Source of the DNA: Erodium maritimum
Taxonomy: Eukaryota > Streptophyta > Magnoliopsida > Geraniales > Geraniaceae
Direction of reading: 5' to 3'
Assembly (NCBI GenBank): GCA_963921825.1
Contig: OY997593.1
Coordinates: 49,646,039-49,710,038 of the forward strand
Length of the DNA stretch: 64,000 nt
The notes below the pieces were generated by a model. The model was not told the DNA's origin. It did no database searches and saw nothing but the letters and a program-made list of their open reading frames with translations. A program made the translations under genes and the position numbers. Every line of letters starts with the position of its first letter. Position 1 is the stretch's first letter. This document shows, piece after piece, positions 11,095 to 22,222 of the stretch.

Positions 11095-13078
11095 TCATCC
11101 TAACCTAAATTTGGATCCACCCGAGCCATCCTTACCTAAACCGTCCTTGCCAGAGCCATCCTTACCTAAACTGTCCTTGCCAGAGCCATCCTTACCTAAA
11201 GCGTCCTTGCCCGAGCCGTCTTCAAGTGCAGTTTGGGGTGTCGTCGGGATAGCTCCTGGCAAGCGGCTTAAATAGTCATTTACCCGCTTTATGGACGCCT
11301 CCATCTCCGTGTTCCTCGCTGCCATCTGCTCCCGCTCTACCCTCATCTGCTCTTGGTCCCTGGCCCTCTCTTCCCTCATACGGTTCGTCATCTCCTCTTG
11401 AGCCTTGGCGAGTTGGTTCGCCACCTCCTCCTTCACTCTGGCATCGACTTCCGCCCGCACTCTCTCTTCAATTTGCTGAGAGACTTCGATGGAAGTAGCG
11501 TTGATCGAGGAGGAAGCTGCCATCGACTTCCGCGTTGGGAGGACGACTCTTTTCCCACATCCAGGTTGCTGGCTACCCTTCCTCTCTTTGTCCAGCTTGG
11601 CAGCTAGTGCCTCAGCCTGAACCAGAACAGGGACAGGGGTAGAGATGCCGATCGACCGTCGAACTTCGCGGATCGCAGCAATGACCTTTTTCTGCGCAAA
11701 AACAAACAAAGAGTTAGACAAATCATAAAAAATAAAGCTTAATTAAATATAGTAAACAATATTTGTTTAAAAGTTTGTTTCATCTACCCCTTTTTCGCGA
11801 TTGGCCTTCTTCCTATCATTTGGCGGGAAGACTTGCATGCACGCTTCCAGGAGCGGGATCGGGTTGTTGGGTTCCTTTGCCTTGATCTTCTCAGCGCGGC
11901 CTTGTATCGAGCAGGACCCGCCTCGATGCAGGGTCGTCACGTTTGCCTTGGCATCTGATGCCTGCTTTGATTTTTTCTATCATATTTGCAACAAACATAC
12001 TAATTATAATTAAATAATTAGAAAAATATAAATAAAAATTGATTTACGAACATTATTATGTACCTGGAAGTCATCGGAATCGAAGTGCCTGCAAAGGAAG
12101 TCCCACTCATTCAGACGACATCTGAACTCTTCCGGAGGGGTGATATCTCGGGTCTTCATTTTCACGATCCTTGCATTGCGCGCCCGATTGATCTTGGACT
12201 TCCATTCCCTGAACCGACTGCGGAATTCCTAATGGACCCAATCGCATACACCCGCATCCTTCTTCTCGTCGTACAGATAGAAAGCCTATAACCAAAAATT
12301 AAGTGGAGACATTAATGACCAAACAATTCAAAACCAAAAATGAACAACGCTTAAACGGAAAAACAATTACCCTGAGCTTCCTTCGTACACCAAATTGGGC
12401 AGGCAACGGGGTTTTGTCCCACGCTTCAGAAAGCATCGGTAAGTGGGCCCGGGCGATGGATCCGATATCTCGGATCACTCTATCGCCGTCGATTTCCGGG
12501 TGATCCGGGAAATACACAGAATCTCTATCGGCGCATTTAACGAGCTTATATTTTCCTCTTTTGTCCACCTCCTGTCAAGTCCGGGCAACCGACACAAACC
12601 CTCTCTTACCCCCCCTCTTCTTTTTCTTCTGTTTAGCAGACGCGGGGGAAGCAGCGGAAGTGGAGTCAACGTCCTCACTCCCCAGAGTGGCGTCGTCCTC
12701 ACTCCTAGGAGCATCGTTAACGGCATCACTTCCGAGAGTGTCATCGACACCCTCAAAGTCGGAGTCAATGTCGGACCCGCTAGTGATCTCATTCTCGCTG
12801 CTGCTCTCATCGTAGTTGATTACCAATGGGGTGACACATTTTGTAGGCTTTCTCTTTTTTTCCACCTTTCGGACATACCAGACGTCGCCTGCAACAGTGG
12901 AGCTAGACGCCCCGCTTGGACTCGGTCCTCCTTGTGATGTTGTACTCGTAGACGGTACAACCACCCCACTAATCGCCGGCCATTGCGTAAAAGGCGAGCT
13001 AGGTTGGGAGGTTTCTGCAGCGGGGGCAGCGGTTTCTTCATTCTCATCCGGCATTGGAACATTTCTTTTTGGCGGCAT
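11095..13078 (-). pseudogene. CACTA second gene (Transposase_24 / TNPA-like), broken
   Basis: Starts MPPKRNVPMPDENEE at 13078 with an acidic, Ser-rich N-terminus and a basic patch (KQKKKKRGGKRG). The frame meets TGA at 12575-12577 but continues in the same frame as QEVDKRGKYKLVKC and HPEIDGDRVIRDI. After a plausible intron (donor after VRRKLR near 12370, acceptor near 12288) comes AFYLYDEKKDAGVCDW, an in-frame TAG near 12231, then EFRSRFREWKSKINRA, the family's signature block. Further exons read LEACMQVFPPNDRKKANREKG and a coiled-coil-like Glu/Arg-rich region (11350-11520) ending in SGKDGLGKD repeats at 11095. Two premature stops make it non-functional as written; a full-length version would bind the element's repeats and assist excision. 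Confidence 0.75.
11110..11215 (-). repeat. 30-bp in-frame tandem repeat (Gly-Lys-Asp rich)
   Basis: About three and a half copies of a 30-bp unit encode a decapeptide of the form SGKDGLGKDG at the C-terminus of the second CACTA gene. The multiple-of-three length keeps the frame. Confidence 0.85.
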
Positions 13079-13924
13079 CCTGCAGTTTATAAAAATGACA
13101 TTAATTTTATTCTAATATAAAGTATTTCTAGTTTTTAAAATATGAACTAGAAATCGTACCCTAATTCTACATATGAATATGCCTTTAAAATGAAATTATG
13201 ATAAACTAAAACAAAAAATAAAGTTTAACACAGTGAACTAATGAATTTAAATCTAGGCATACAAGAAATCAGTTTATAATAAACTTCAAGCTTTCATTTT
13301 CTTCCTTGATCTCTGACATGTCATCATCATCTTGTAGCTAGCAGAAAGGTGAAAGAAATCAGTGACTAAACAACCAACACTATGTTCCTAAATGCATGTA
13401 TTAGGTAAACTGTAAACTGTAACATACTTACATAAAATTGACTAAAAATTACGTTGAGTGACTAAACAACCAACACTATGTTCTTAAATGCATTGTATGT
13501 TACAACTTACATAAAATCGACTGAAAATTACTCAAATAGAGAATTAGAAGATAAAATTTCAGTTTTTATTCATTTTTTTGTCTAAGTTTAACAACAAAGA
13601 AAAACAAAGCTATTCCATCATGTTTCAGTTTCCACCACAATTCAATATTCGGTCAATATTGCAGTCCCACACCACTAACACAATATGCAGCAGCAAGAGG
13701 ATTGACAGCCTCCAATTTTTTCCTTTTTATAAGGTATGGGGCTATCACAAGGAAATGAAGCTTAAAATGGAACATTAAGCTTAACTTATATATCTCAGAA
13801 CCAAAACGATGAATTACAAATGGAAAAAAAAAATCAAACAAAGAGTGAAAAACTGAGTTTCAGATGAACAGATGGAGTTGGGGAAAAATACCAAAATTCC
13901 AGTCGTACCTGAGAAGTCAGTATG

Positions 13925-14180
13925 GAGAGAAGGACGGGTACGGCGAGGGCGAGGTCGGACGGGCACGGCGACGGCGAGGTCGGACGGGCACGGCGACGGC
14001 GAGGTCGGACGGGCACGGCGAGGAGGTCGGGCTGTCACGGCGAGGACGGGGTTGTCATGGCGAGGACGGGGCTGTCACGTCGAGGAGGTCGGGCTGTCAC
14101 GGAGAGGGCGAGGGCTGTCACGGCGAGGTCGGGGCTGTCACGGCGAGGACGGGGCTGTCACGGCGAGGTCGGGCGTTGAG
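13925..14180. repeat. GC-rich minisatellite inside the CACTA element
   Basis: Tandem units around cggcgaggtcggacgggcacgg (positions 13940-14030) give way to cacggcgaggacggggctgt units (14030-14180). It reads open in several frames on both strands, which follows from the period rather than from coding. It lies between the 3' end of the transposase gene and the start of the second gene. Confidence 0.85.
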
Positions 14181-14299
14181 GGAGAGGTTGGAGAAGGTGA
14201 GGAACGAAAACTGAAGCGATAGATAGGGAAAAATGAGGAAGAGGTGAATCGAGTCTGACCTAATCGTGTGTTTATTTTTTTTTATACCACAAAACCAGA

Positions 14300-14660
14300 C
14301 GACACCGTTTTGCCCATCCTCTGCGACATCAATGAGGTTGGGTCGTAGAGGAATAACCTCTACAACGTCGTTATGCCGTGGTAGTTGCAAAAAAAATAAT
14401 ATCAAATTTTTTTTTGACCGGGGTTAAAATAATTCAAACTTTCAGGCTCGTTACATTTGTACTAGCCTAAAACTATTGTTGATGATCAATAAAATTTTAA
14501 ACTATCAATCACGATGTTTAAAACGACAAAAACGTCGAAAAAAACCTTAAAATAGTCTCTGTCCATGTAACCTCTGCGACGTCATATCCACGACGTCGTA
14601 GAGGTCATAACCTCTACAACATCATATCTATGACGTCGCAGTAGTATTAATGTCGTTTTC
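14300..14660. repeat. Internal cluster of CACTA-type sub-terminal motifs
   Basis: Inverted pairs such as cctctgcgacgtc / gacgtcgtagagg occur at 14320-14380 and 14570-14645, the same motif family as at the two element ends. Their presence between the two genes suggests either an internal regulatory site or the junction of two fused CACTA copies. Confidence 0.6.
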
Positions 14661-14802
14661 GAAAATAACGATATTTTAACAACAAAATACATGTATTGGG
14701 ACTTTGGGAATATATTTTTCTATATAAGCATTTGATAACTCTCATTGTAATTCAGATTTTGATTAATAAACATAAAACGCGAGTTTCTACTCAAATGAAT
14801 TA

Positions 14803-15205
14803 CTAATCGTCTTCTTCATCATTAGATAATATCTCGTCATTAAGCTCTTGTTCATCGTTGAGGTCTTCTTCGTCAAAGATGTCATGTTCTTCCTCATCGT
14901 CATCATTCAAGAAAAAATATTCTTCTTCGTTGACATCGTCGTCATCGATCATCATGGCATCCAGCTGATCATCATCGTCGTCCCCGTTGTCGACGTCCTC
15001 TAACGTGGCATCTACCGATTGAATGGATGGCCTTGGCTCTTGATAAGGCTGAGTAACCTGGTACGATGGTCTCGGAACAGTGTCTATTGAAAAATCACTG
15101 TATTTTCCCCAGTGCGCTACCTTATTCACGACCTTGTAATGTCCACCCAATTTGGGATCGTCAACGTAGAATATCTACAAGAGGAATAATTGAAACATTG
15201 AATCA

Positions 15206-15281
<76 letters not shown>

Positions 15282-15693
15282 ATTGAAATACCTTTTGTGC
15301 GGAGCTCGCGAGACAATATGGGTCATGTTTGTAACAATTCGTGTTGGTTGGTATAGATATCATTCCACGATTCAGTTTCACCTTCTTTGAGTCGAACCAT
15401 CGACATTTGAACAACACCACCGACAACCTCTCTTCGTATATGAGTTTAATAACTTGTTCCAAAACACCATAAAAGGTCTCATCAGAATCGGTCTCAAGCA
15501 TGACACCACTGTTTTGTGTGGTTCTTCCTTTGTCTTGAGCCTCACAAAGGAATTTGACACTGTTAACGTCACATTGTTTATACACATAGTGGTATAGCAC
15601 ACCATTGAAAAGCATTTCTGCTTCTTTATAATGTCCTTCCTCCCAATAAGGCGTCATCTGTGTATGAACAAACAAATTAAAAAATATAAAGTT

Positions 15694-15726
<33 letters not shown>

Positions 15727-18633
15727 ACTTACAGTGCTCTTGAATGTCATGTAAAATGTATCCATTCGATGTTGTAAAGTTTGTCGGTTGCCAAACGCAT
15801 TGTTGTAATTAACAGTAAATGATTTGTACTGTTTGTCAGATTCATCACAGTTTGTCATTACCGTCCAATGTGCAAGTGCAATTTCAGACTCGCTCAACAC
15901 TTTCGTCCATATAGGCCGTAACGGCGTCACTGATTCATTACAAACTGAAACGTTCCAGCTGACTGGTGCAGGGTCGACATTATTGCTTGTGTTCGTGACT
16001 CTTTTATCAAGATACAAATTCATATGCGTCGAACATTGATGAAGAATGTATGCCTCCGCGATGCAACCCTCGGGGTAACGAAGGTTGCACACCCAAGATT
16101 TATAGTAGCCAAGTTCGCTGCATATATATTAATACGTACAAGTCTAATTAATTATAATGATATCATATAATTATATTTATGTATATAATAGTACATACCT
16201 TTCCATGGGAAACATCCACGTGTAGTGTACAGGACCCGTTTGAAGGATTTGATCTGGGAGGTGTTTACATAAATGCAGCATGATAGTATGGAACGGGGGA
16301 GGAAATATCATCTCTAACCTGTAGAGTATGTCAATAATCTCTGTCTTCAACTGCATAACCCGGTTTTTTGACAACTCGCGTGAACAAAGTGTTTTGAAGA
16401 ATTTGGCAAGGTCGCAGATGACAGTAGCCACTTTTGTTGCCACATACGGACGTATTATGATTGGAAGTATACACTGCAGCAAAACATGACAGTCGTGAGT
16501 CTTGAGTCCGTAAAACTTCTTGTCCTTTATGTTGACCTTGTTTTTTAGGCCTCCTGCATAACCTGATGGAAAACGTATTTTTCCAAACCCTTCAAGCACT
16601 TCCTCACACTTCTCCGGCTTAACCGTGTATCCTGCATACGGTAGGGAAGTCTTATCGCGCACCATAGAAGGCCATAGATCTCTGTGCACACCGTTCTTTT
16701 TCCACGATGCCCTGGCTTTCAAATCGTCCTTGGTCTTTCCAGGAAAATTCAATAGCGTCCCAAGAATATTGTCACACACATTTTTTTCGATGTGCATCAC
16801 GTCCAATGCGTGCCTTGTCCCCAATGTATGCCAATACGGGAGATCCCAAAAAATTGACCTGTGTGTCCAACATGACCTTACTGATTTGTTCTTTTGAAAC
16901 TTTGGATGCAATGACAGGACGGGGTAGGTTTCCCTCATGAGGGTGTTGTATACTTCTTCACCTGAACGTGCGGGCTTGTTGACTTTCATCTCCATCTTTC
17001 CATCGAAGTTTTTCTTATCCCTGCGGCGTTTATCATCGAGTGGCAAGTCCTTTCGTGCCCCGTAGTAGTACATCTTGTTATGACTATGACGAGAATCCAG
17101 GTCATCCAAGCATATCGGGCATGCCAAGTAACCCTTTGTCTGAATTCCCCCCAACATCCCGAGCCCTGGGAAGTCGCTAATGGTCCACAGTACTGCTGCT
17201 CTCATCTTGAATGACTGATTAACGGACACATCAAAGGTCACAACCCCATCATCCCACAACATGCGGAGCTCATCAATCAACGGTCTCATCAAGTTATTCA
17301 AACATTTTCCGGGCGACTTTGGACCTAAATAACCAATGATAATATTAGATGTTAAACTGATGATAATATACTGTGGAAATATGTATGCAATATATATGTC
17401 AAAACATGGTAACCAATATGCAACAAGATATTATAATATATATTGTCCAAGCGACTAACCTGATATCAATAGTGATAAGATGTTAAACTCTTTCTGCATG
17501 CACATGTCCGGGGGTAAATTATAAGGAATCACAACAACGGGCCACATGCTATAAGGCACGCCACTTGCACCAAATGGACAAAACCCATGTGTGGCTACTG
17601 TAAAACGCACGTTGCGTATCTCGTTGTGAAATCTAGGATGTAACCTGTCGAACTCAATCCAAGCTTCACCATCTGCTGGATGCCTCAAAATATCTGGATT
17701 TATTGCCCTTTTCGCGTGCCACTTCATTTTCTGTGCAATGTTAGGTGAACTGTACAGTTTCTGCAATTGTTCTATGATGGAGAAGTGTCTAACAGTTTTC
17801 TTTGCCTTTCCTACCATATCGTAGCGAGGTTCAAAACAAATAGGACGTTCTGTCAAATGTAGATTTTCAGCGTAGTATAAACAACAACTATTTTCACAAG
17901 CATCATACGTTTCATAACCTAACCCAACGTCCTTCACCACTTTCTGTGCCTCAGCAAACGATTTTGGATAAGTGTTCGGATGAGGAAATTTTTTCTTATT
18001 CATTGTACACATTTCGTCAAACGTGTTATTCGACACCTTGTATTTTTCTTTATAGGACATCAACTCCATAATGGTTGTCAATGTATCGGAACCAATGCAT
18101 CCCTCGTACAACAGTGTTTGATACACACTCAATAATGTCCTGTACTTGTCTGCATCTTCCCTTGCAACCGTCTCATCGATATCGTAATCATCAAAATCAT
18201 CAATTATATTATCACTCGTGTCACGATATGGAAACGCATTTTCCACATACTCCCTTGTTGCATCGTAATCACCGGATGATGACGCCTCATTGTTATAAAT
18301 ATAATCATTATGATCAGATAATGACGCATGATATCTAGCCATCTCCTGAATATTTTCCAATCTAGATTCCTCTTCAGTAGGCATGAGGTGTGCTTCCCCG
18401 TGATACTCCCAAATATCGTAATTTGTCATAATACCAATCCCTTTACTAGTTAAATGATTCATCAATACATCGTATGTCCAAAAAAAATGGTTCGTACAAT
18501 TTCGACACGGACACCGAAAGTGATCATTCACACCGAAGTTTTTACCATTAACAATGACATGGTCGAGAAACCCCAAAATACCTTTCACATGCCTTGGATC
18601 ATCTCTTGGCAACTTTATCCAACTTCTATCCAT
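14803..18633 (-). CDS. CACTA transposase, tnp2/TNPD type (five exons, apparently intact)
   Basis: Minus-strand model: exons 18633-17460, 17324-16199, 16117-15733, 15657-15292 and 15174-14803, all with GT-AG introns, joining to 1140 codons without a stop or frameshift. Exon 1 opens MDRSWIKLPRDDPRHVKGI and carries the CPCRNC zinc-finger-like motif of the N-terminal transposase-associated domain. The tnp2 core spans the end of exon 1 and exon 2 (VVVIPYNLPPDMC, PKSPGKCLNN, ACPICLDD, HDCHVLLQCILP). Exon 3 has the DUF4218-type RYPEGCIAEAYI; exons 4-5 have a DUF4216-like block (CRWFDSKKVKLNRG, FYVDDPKLGGHYKVV). The tail is Asp/Glu-rich (14803-15000). The protein would cut and join element ends in the nucleus. 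Catalytic acidic residues were not assigned. Introns 3 and 4 contain TA/TG/CA microsatellites that could affect splicing. Confidence 0.8.
15207..15277. repeat. Compound (TA)n(TG)n microsatellite in transposase intron 4
   Basis: About 16 TA units are followed directly by about 18 TG units, within the intron between exons 4 and 5. Confidence 0.95.
15694..15727. repeat. Compound (CA)n(TA)n microsatellite in transposase intron 3
   Basis: The run acacacacacac...tatatata lies just downstream (minus sense) of the exon 3 donor. Confidence 0.9.
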
Positions 18634-19129
18634 CTACATATATATATATATATATGCATATACATAGATTAATAAAAATATTTACTTCTACAAAACTAAA
18701 AATATAATAATTAATCAAAATTAGTAAATATCCTAATCAATCCTAAATACAATGCATATTTAATTTTAAACAGTATATAATATTATATCTATCATAATAT
18801 TAATCCTAAATATATATGCATATTTAATTTAAACAATATCATATTGATCATAATCAATCCTAAATATATAAATCAAATACACTTTTCTTCCACACAATAA
18901 AATATATTCACCAAATATATATAAATATATAAAACATACCTTTAAACGTTTGTAATCCATTGTTTTGTTAGAAAGTACATAGATGATAGAAGAAAGTTGA
19001 GGGAGACAAATATTTGAGAGGTTTTTGGAGAAGTGAAGAAAAATCTGTAGAATTTCGAAACTGAGAGGGTTTGATAAAGAAGAAATTGTTTGGTAGGAAG
19101 TATAATGGTAGGTTGGTGGGAATTAAAGA
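18634..19129 (-). promoter_or_regulatory. AT-rich 5' region of the CACTA transposase gene
   Basis: No gene is seen. This very AT-rich interval separates the transposase ATG (18633) from the sub-terminal repeats and must hold its promoter and leader. TATA-like strings are too numerous to choose one. Confidence 0.4.
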
Positions 19130-19461
19130 CAGTAGTACTCCTACGACGTCATAACCTATCCGTCGCAGAAGTACTCAACAACTGTGACGTCGTAAAATGA
19201 CGTTGTAGAAGTTACCTACTTCTACGACGTCATACAATGACGTTATAGAAGGTAAGTACTTCTGCGACGCCACGAAACGACGTTGTAGAAGTTAAGTACT
19301 TCTGCAACGTCATGGCCTAGGTGTCGCAGATGTTAAGTACTTCTGCGACAACATGCTACGATGTCGTAGATGTAGATGCTTCTGCGACACCATAAGTTGA
19401 TGTCATAGAAGTACTTAACTTCTGCGACGCCATAAAAAGGGCCCTGTGGCAGAAGTGAAAA
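19130..19461. repeat. Right sub-terminal repeats of the CACTA element
   Basis: More than ten copies, in both orientations, of a motif close to acttctgcgacgtca, paired as short palindromes. They mirror the left array and end at the terminal CACTA motif. Confidence 0.85.
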
Positions 19462-19473
19462 GCTGGTGTAGTG
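19462..19473 (-). other. CACTA terminal inverted repeat (right end)
   Basis: Minus-strand CACTACACCAGC at the outer end of the sub-terminal repeat array. The base after it belongs to the SANT-gene flank (aagaaccgacac). Confidence 0.85.
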
Positions 19474-19476
19474 AAG

Positions 19477-19607
19477 AACCGACACTTCGGGCATGGATCC
19501 CGCGCAGCTAGAGGCCCACATGACGCAGCTTAGGATTTTGCGCAATCTAATGAACCAGTGACTTGTTTTTTTTAAGCTTAACGTACTTGTTTTTTTTTGA
19601 AGTTGTA
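19477..19607 (+). repeat. 131-bp direct repeat, right copy
   Basis: Matches 10491-10621 with two mismatches. It lies three bases outside the CACTA terminus and continues into the sequence upstream of the second SANT-like gene. Confidence 0.9.
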
Positions 19608-19801
19608 ATTCCAATTTCCTTTAATGAATTTTTTTTAAGTTTTATGTTTTGGTAATTGTTTCCTTTAATGAATTGTTTTAATTTGGTCAAACAAGTAGTT
19701 TTTTTTCCATTATGAATTGTACTTTTATTGGGATGTGTGCCATTTATGCCACCACCACCACAAAAAGACCAAAATGCCCCCTTGTGGCCGGCGGTTTGGC
19801 C

Positions 19802-19809
19802 TATAAATA
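19802..19809 (+). promoter_or_regulatory. TATA box of SANT-like pseudogene 2
   Basis: TATAAATA, 101 bp upstream of the ATG at 19910, followed by a pyrimidine-rich leader. Confidence 0.6.
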
Positions 19810-19909
19810 CCACCCTTTCCTCCTTCATTGTTCACACCTCTTCTCCAATTCTCTCTCTATCTCCCAAACTTTTGTTCTTCCATTTTTCCTCCCCTTCTTC
19901 GAAGCACCA

Positions 19910-20299
19910 ATGGCCGGCGTAGGCTCATACCCGTGGACCAACGAGGAAGAGATGGTACTGGTCCTATGTTGGCTGCAGGACGCCCGGTCGGGCCCAAATC
20001 ATAGGTACTGGCCGGTAGTCTATGCCAATTTTGTCCACGGTGCTCCGACCAATTCCCCACCGAGAACCCAAAAACAGTGTCGAGACCACTGGTAGGATCT
20101 CGCCAGGAAAATCCACCGGTATGAACTGTGCTACCGTGTAGCAGTTCATAACGCCCCGCCGGGAAGTACCGAGAATTACCTTCGCTCTCAAGCAGCCGCT
20201 GCCCACCACAGGGACCATGACACCCATTTCACGAAGATGTTTCTGTGGGAGATCGTTCGAGACCATCACAAATTCCTGCAGTACGTTCACGAGCTGTAG
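19910..20299 (+). pseudogene. Second SANT/trihelix-like gene of the Harbinger unit, one premature stop
   Basis: ATG at 19910 opens MAGVGSYPWTNEEEMVLVLC, followed by HRYWPVVYANF and RTQKQCRDHW, a SANT-like fold related to but distinct from pseudogene 1. A single in-frame TAG (20093-20095) follows CRDHW; reading on gives DLARKIHRYELCYRVAV and a stop at 20297-20299, for a product of about 129 residues. CAG to TAG at that codon would be a single C-to-T change. A DNA-binding accessory role is inferred from the domain and its position inside the element; no experimental homologue is claimed. Confidence 0.65.
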
Positions 20300-20637
20300 A
20301 TCGTGATCATGTAATAAAATTAGATATCGTTTAATTATGTATTAAATTACCATCTGCGTGCTAATTATAGGTATAATTATCGTTTAAGTATGTTTTAATT
20401 ATCGTATGTGTGGTATAGGTATAATTATAATAAAGTTGTGGGTTTAAGTTGCAATTTTTTTTTTCTTTTTTTTAATTGCTTTTTCCTCCATCTCGCCGGC
20501 GGGTCCTCTCCAGCAACAGTACCCCACTGCAGACATCGCTGGCGGTGAGCTGGTGAGATGCTTCAAAAATTACATTTTACATCATCTCGCCGGCGCCATC
20601 TCGCGGGCAGCCGGCGAGATGACTGTGGATGCTCTTA

Positions 20638-21078
20638 CAAAACTCATGAACTCAACTCCTATTCATAGGAGAAATATGTAGCAAAAGTCTTCACATAATT
20701 AATGATGTGGAGCCAATTACCTAATTCCCATAAGACATGGAGCATGCTTATACAATGATGTGAAATGCGGGGCCCATACTATTTTCATAACAAAATGATT
20801 ATAGTGTTTGTGGTTGAAGAAGCTGTCTAAGGAATTAATTCTGTTTAATTAATAATTTAATGTGATTAATAAAGATATTATAAAATTAATTAATTTCATT
20901 ACAACATACCAACAAAAAACCCTAACTCCTCTTCTCTCTACAGTCATTTGCCCCTTTCGTTTTAATCTTGAAACTTTGGTGGCCTTCGTCTGAGGAGGTT
21001 CACTGGTTGGTTTCCTCTTCTTGCCTGTATGGCCTCGTGTTCATGTGGTTCCTGTCTTACCTTTTGTGGTATTGTATC
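20638..21078. other. Unassigned AT-rich interval left of the Reina-like element
   Basis: No gene is seen. A pyrimidine-rich tail near 20920-20990 (aaaaccctaactcctcttctctctacag) looks like a 5' UTR or a splice acceptor but leads to no recognisable ORF before the LTR at 21079. Confidence 0.4.
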
Positions 21079-21480
21079 TGACAGGGAGGCAAATATTTGA
21101 AACAACAATGGAACAAGAATCACTTCTTGGAATTGAAAAATACAGAGTCACTCTAAACTTGCTTCAAGCTTAGAGTTTTACCTTGCTTCAAGGTTCTCTA
21201 CACAATTCTCAATACTGAAAATGAAACTACCTTAGGATTACAAATACTACAACAACGTTAACCTGACGTGATCCTCTCTTGCGATTCAACCCTGCGCTGC
21301 TACAGTTCCTTGTCTTCTTCATCGCAACGTCGTGGTCGTTGACCAAAAGCAACGACGTCAGCGTAACTTGGCTTCTTCCTTTGTGCGGCTGGGCTTGGGC
21401 TGGTTGCTTCTTCAGTTGGGCCAACGTAAGTAAAGCCTTCAACGAGTCCTTCAAGCCCATCACCATTTACTGCCCTGACA
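21079..21480 (-). repeat. 3' LTR of the Reina-like element
   Basis: Minus-sense start TGTCAGGGCAG, end CCCTGTCA. It shares long blocks with 30008-30370 (gcaaatatttgaaac, caatactgaaaatg, cttcctttgtgcg). The purine-rich GCAAGGGAAGCAA just inside its start is the polypurine tract. Confidence 0.85.
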
Positions 21481-21933
21481 TTGCTTCCCTTGCATCAAGT
21501 AATCCACCACAGCTTGCTTGTTCTTCTGAATTAGTCGAAGTTTCAGAATTTTGAATGGTACTGCCAAGAGTTGCCCTTCTTTTCCAATTTTTGGCAACTC
21601 TGTGATGACTTTGTGGTGCCTCCCCAAGTGTTTTTTCAACAAAGAGACGTGGAAGACATTGTGAACCTTGGCTGATGCTGGCAGATCAAGCTTATATGCC
21701 ACTTTCCCAATCCTGGCAATGATTCTGAAAGGACCAAAATACCTCACATACAGCTTAATGTTCGGTCTTGGAGCTACTGGCGTTTGCCGATACGGTTGGA
21801 GCCTCAAATACACCCAATCCTCCGCCTCGAACTCTCTCTCGGTCCGATGTTTATCGGCCTGATTTTTCATTCTCCCCTGTGCCAGTAACATGTTCTCCTT
21901 AAGCATTTGAGCAATAGAGTTTCGGTTCCTCAA
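21481..21933 (-). pseudogene. Integrase C-terminus with chromodomain-like tail (Reina-like pol)
   Basis: Reads LRLQPYRQTPVAPRPNIKL, YVRYFGPFRIIARIGKVAYKL and KVHNVFHVSLLKKHLG, the conserved integrase C-terminal blocks of plant chromoviruses. The end (VPFKILKLRLIQKNKQAVV) resembles a degenerate chromodomain start. It reaches the polypurine tract and LTR directly. It is out of frame with the integrase core upstream, so this part of pol is broken. Confidence 0.8.
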
Positions 21934-22222
21934 AACTCTTCCACCGCAACAACTCTTGTGTCTAACTCTAACAAATTCAGCGAACGTGGAACATACCCAT
22001 ACACGACTTCGAATGGTGTCATACCGAACGAGGTGTGGTAACTGGTATTATACTAGAATTCGGCCAAACCAATCCATTTGCTCCAAGCTTTCGGTTTTTG
22101 ATGAACCATGGCCCTTAGGTAATTTTCAAGACACTGATTAAGCCTCGTCGTTTTCCCGTCCGTCTGGGATGAAATGCAGACGACATTTTCAGTTTGGTTC
22201 CAATCAATTGGAATAGATCCTT

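Larger units (their letters stand above)
10622..19473 (-). mobile_element. CACTA (En/Spm) transposon
   Basis: The right terminus reads GCTGGTGTAGTG (19462-19473), which on the minus strand starts CACTACACCAGC, a canonical CACTA terminus. Sub-terminal repeats of the type cttctgcgacgtc fill 10630-10950 and 19130-19460. Between them lie two minus-strand genes typical of the superfamily: a tnp2-type transposase and a second gene of the plant Transposase_24 type. The left terminus is degenerate: cctacaacg near 10633 is the only CACTA-like string, so the exact left boundary is uncertain by tens of bases. Confidence 0.85.
9290..20634 (+). mobile_element. PIF/Harbinger-like element, split by the CACTA element; left end missing
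   Basis: The right end carries a terminal motif ending in GTGGATGCTC (20625-20634) followed by TTA (20635-20637), which fits the 3-bp TTA/TAA target site of PIF/Harbinger elements. Both ends share sub-terminal CGCCGGCGAGAT motifs (9294-9390 and 20497-20620). Two SANT/Myb-like genes lie inside, each with its own TATA box; no DDE transposase gene was seen. The matching left terminus GAGCATCCAC could not be found near 9290, where sequence passes abruptly from a TA-rich tract into GC-rich element sequence, so the left end is probably deleted. Confidence 0.55.

Noticed and set aside
13864..14222. Several overlapping Gly/Arg-rich frames
   Set aside because: All caused by the GC-rich minisatellite inside the CACTA element.
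15126..15326. Tyr-Ile/His-Thr repeat frames
   Set aside because: Translations of the TA/TG microsatellite in a transposase intron.
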